This document shows, one piece after another, positions 4,952-5,649 of a DNA stretch of 5,649 nucleotides (the stretch's first letter is position 1; each line of letters starts with the position of its first letter). Below the pieces are notes generated by a model that saw only the letters and a program-made list of their open reading frames with translations, ran no database searches and was not told the DNA's origin. This stretch comes from Deltaproteobacteria bacterium. GTDB lineage: Bacteria > Desulfobacterota > Desulfobacteria > Desulfobacterales > B30-G6. Both the position numbers and the translations under genes were made by a program. Where the stretch lies: positions 1 to 5,649 of the forward strand of contig QMMS01000306.1 in NCBI GenBank assembly GCA_003647375.1, given 5' to 3'.

Positions 4952-5649
4952 CTATGGCAAGAAATTCAAGTCGTTCGTGATCAGAATTCTATCGATCTGG
5001 GCATTGTTTTCTCTCTTACTGATTCTTAGCGTGTGAAATCCCTGTTCCAGATAAAATACGGAGGGGTCCGGCCCCGAGCGATTGCTTACCATATCCCACA
5101 GCCAGTCCTCTGATCGCTGCATTGACCACAAGTGCTCGTCGCCGTTGTCCATGGCAACGTAGAATGAGTTACTGCTGCTGTCTTGGGCGATCACGCGGCC
5201 CCACACAACATAATCTCCGGATTCAGTTATCTGGAAAGTGTATTCTACGGAACCATCTGCTCCCCTGGCTGCCAGAACATAAGCACCTCCGGAAGCATCA
5301 AGGTCCTGCTCTACCAGCATGGTGTTGTTCAACAATCCGCTTTCTGCTTCAATCCAAATACTGCCGGAAGGCAAGCCAGCTATTGTAATGGAAATCGAAT
5401 CGTTACCAGAAAAACCCTTATCGGTCACGGTTGCCGTGATGGTGTGTGTGCCGAGTGAAAGCGAGTTTATCGCGAATGAACCGCCCGCTCCGATCGGCCC
5501 GTCAAGGTTCGAGGTCCATGTCAGCGAGGTGGCCAGATCACCGTTCTCCGTATCTTCAGCCGTTCCGTCAAACCTGACCGGATCCCCTTCGATAAACCCG
5601 GAACCATCTCCTGGTGAGGTAATCGCAACTTCGGGTGACAAGTTTGAAC
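4952..5649 (-). CDS. Secreted modular protein, Ig-like plus carbohydrate-binding-like C-terminus (partial)
   Basis: The frame is open to the right edge, so the N-terminus is missing; the apparent TTG near 5641 is internal. The first visible part is an Ig-like/cadherin-like module: PEVAITSPGDGSGFIEGD, VRFDGTAEDTENGDL, LTWTSNLDGPIGAGG, LSLGTHTITATVTDKG. A second module follows, resembling CBM6-type galactose-binding beta-sandwiches that end extracellular delta-proteobacterial proteins: SIWIEAESG, GDYVVWGRV, HLWSMQRSEDWLWD, GFHTLRISKREN, and a terminal IDRILITNDLNFLP before TAG. Such modules usually sit C-terminal in exported enzymes or adhesins acting on polysaccharide; the catalytic or anchoring part lies outside the window. 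The hairpin at 4880-4917 probably terminates the transcript. Substrate is unknown. Confidence 0.8.
   Translation of the reverse strand, partial: SNLSPEVAITSPGDGSGFIEGDPVRFDGTAEDTENGDLATSLTWTSNLDGPIGAGGSFAINSLSLGTHTITATVTDKGFSGNDSISITIAGLPSGSIWIEAESGLLNNTMLVEQDLDASGGAYVLAARGADGSVEYTFQITESGDYVVWGRVIAQDSSSNSFYVAMDNGDEHLWSMQRSEDWLWDMVSNRSGPDPSVFYLEQGFHTLRISKRENNAQIDRILITNDLNFLP

Noticed and set aside
5122..5458. Plus-strand open frames opposite the modular secreted protein
   Set aside because: The minus strand carries clear domain motifs throughout; the plus frames have no recognisable content.
1..5649. CRISPR array, tRNA, insertion sequence
   Set aside because: No regularly spaced direct repeats, no cloverleaf, and no transposase frame was seen; the repeats found are few, irregularly spaced and in both orientations.

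Overview
The window looks like chromosome of a delta-proteobacterium-type organism (Desulfobacterota is my best guess). This is inferred from the families present: a PA2779-family membrane protein, a DUF1523 protein, an MscS-like channel with a long N-terminal membrane region, and surface proteins with Ig-like, carbohydrate-binding-like and choice-of-anchor-like domains. Intergenic DNA is unusually plentiful and full of structured repeats. No tRNA, rRNA, CRISPR array, transposase or integrase was found.

Layout. 1-410: no convincing gene; one copy of a structured repeat (1-99), a run of further stem-loops (121-208) and an inverted, divergent copy (264-320). 412-524 (minus): a compact unit of sigma70-like promoter, perfect operator-like dyad and strong intrinsic terminator, which could express a small RNA of about 77 nt carrying a CCUCC stretch. 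560-590: a decayed fourth repeat copy. 594-1001 (minus): PA2779-family protein with a TTG start. 1072-1397 (minus): decayed C-terminal remnants of a secreted repeat protein in two frames. 1400-1769: no gene. 1794-2366 (plus): DUF1523 protein, followed by the best repeat copy (2393-2520). 2664-4656 (plus): a mechanosensitive channel gene split into three reading frames by a frameshift near 3100 and an in-frame amber codon at 3856-3858. 4657-4951: inverted repeats and a 14-bp terminator-like hairpin. 4952-5649 (minus): C-terminal part of a secreted modular protein that runs off the right edge.

The intact genes are all envelope-associated, but nothing shows that they form one pathway: they alternate strand and are separated by long spacers. 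The most distinctive signal is the repeat family. Three copies fold into a hairpin with an 8-bp stem that differs in sequence but stays paired, a loop of exactly 23 nt with a conserved core, and a second helix from that loop to downstream sequence (a pseudoknot), also with base changes that keep pairing. This suggests a structured RNA or mobile hairpin family. A relationship to HEARO/omega-RNA-like elements is possible but unproven.
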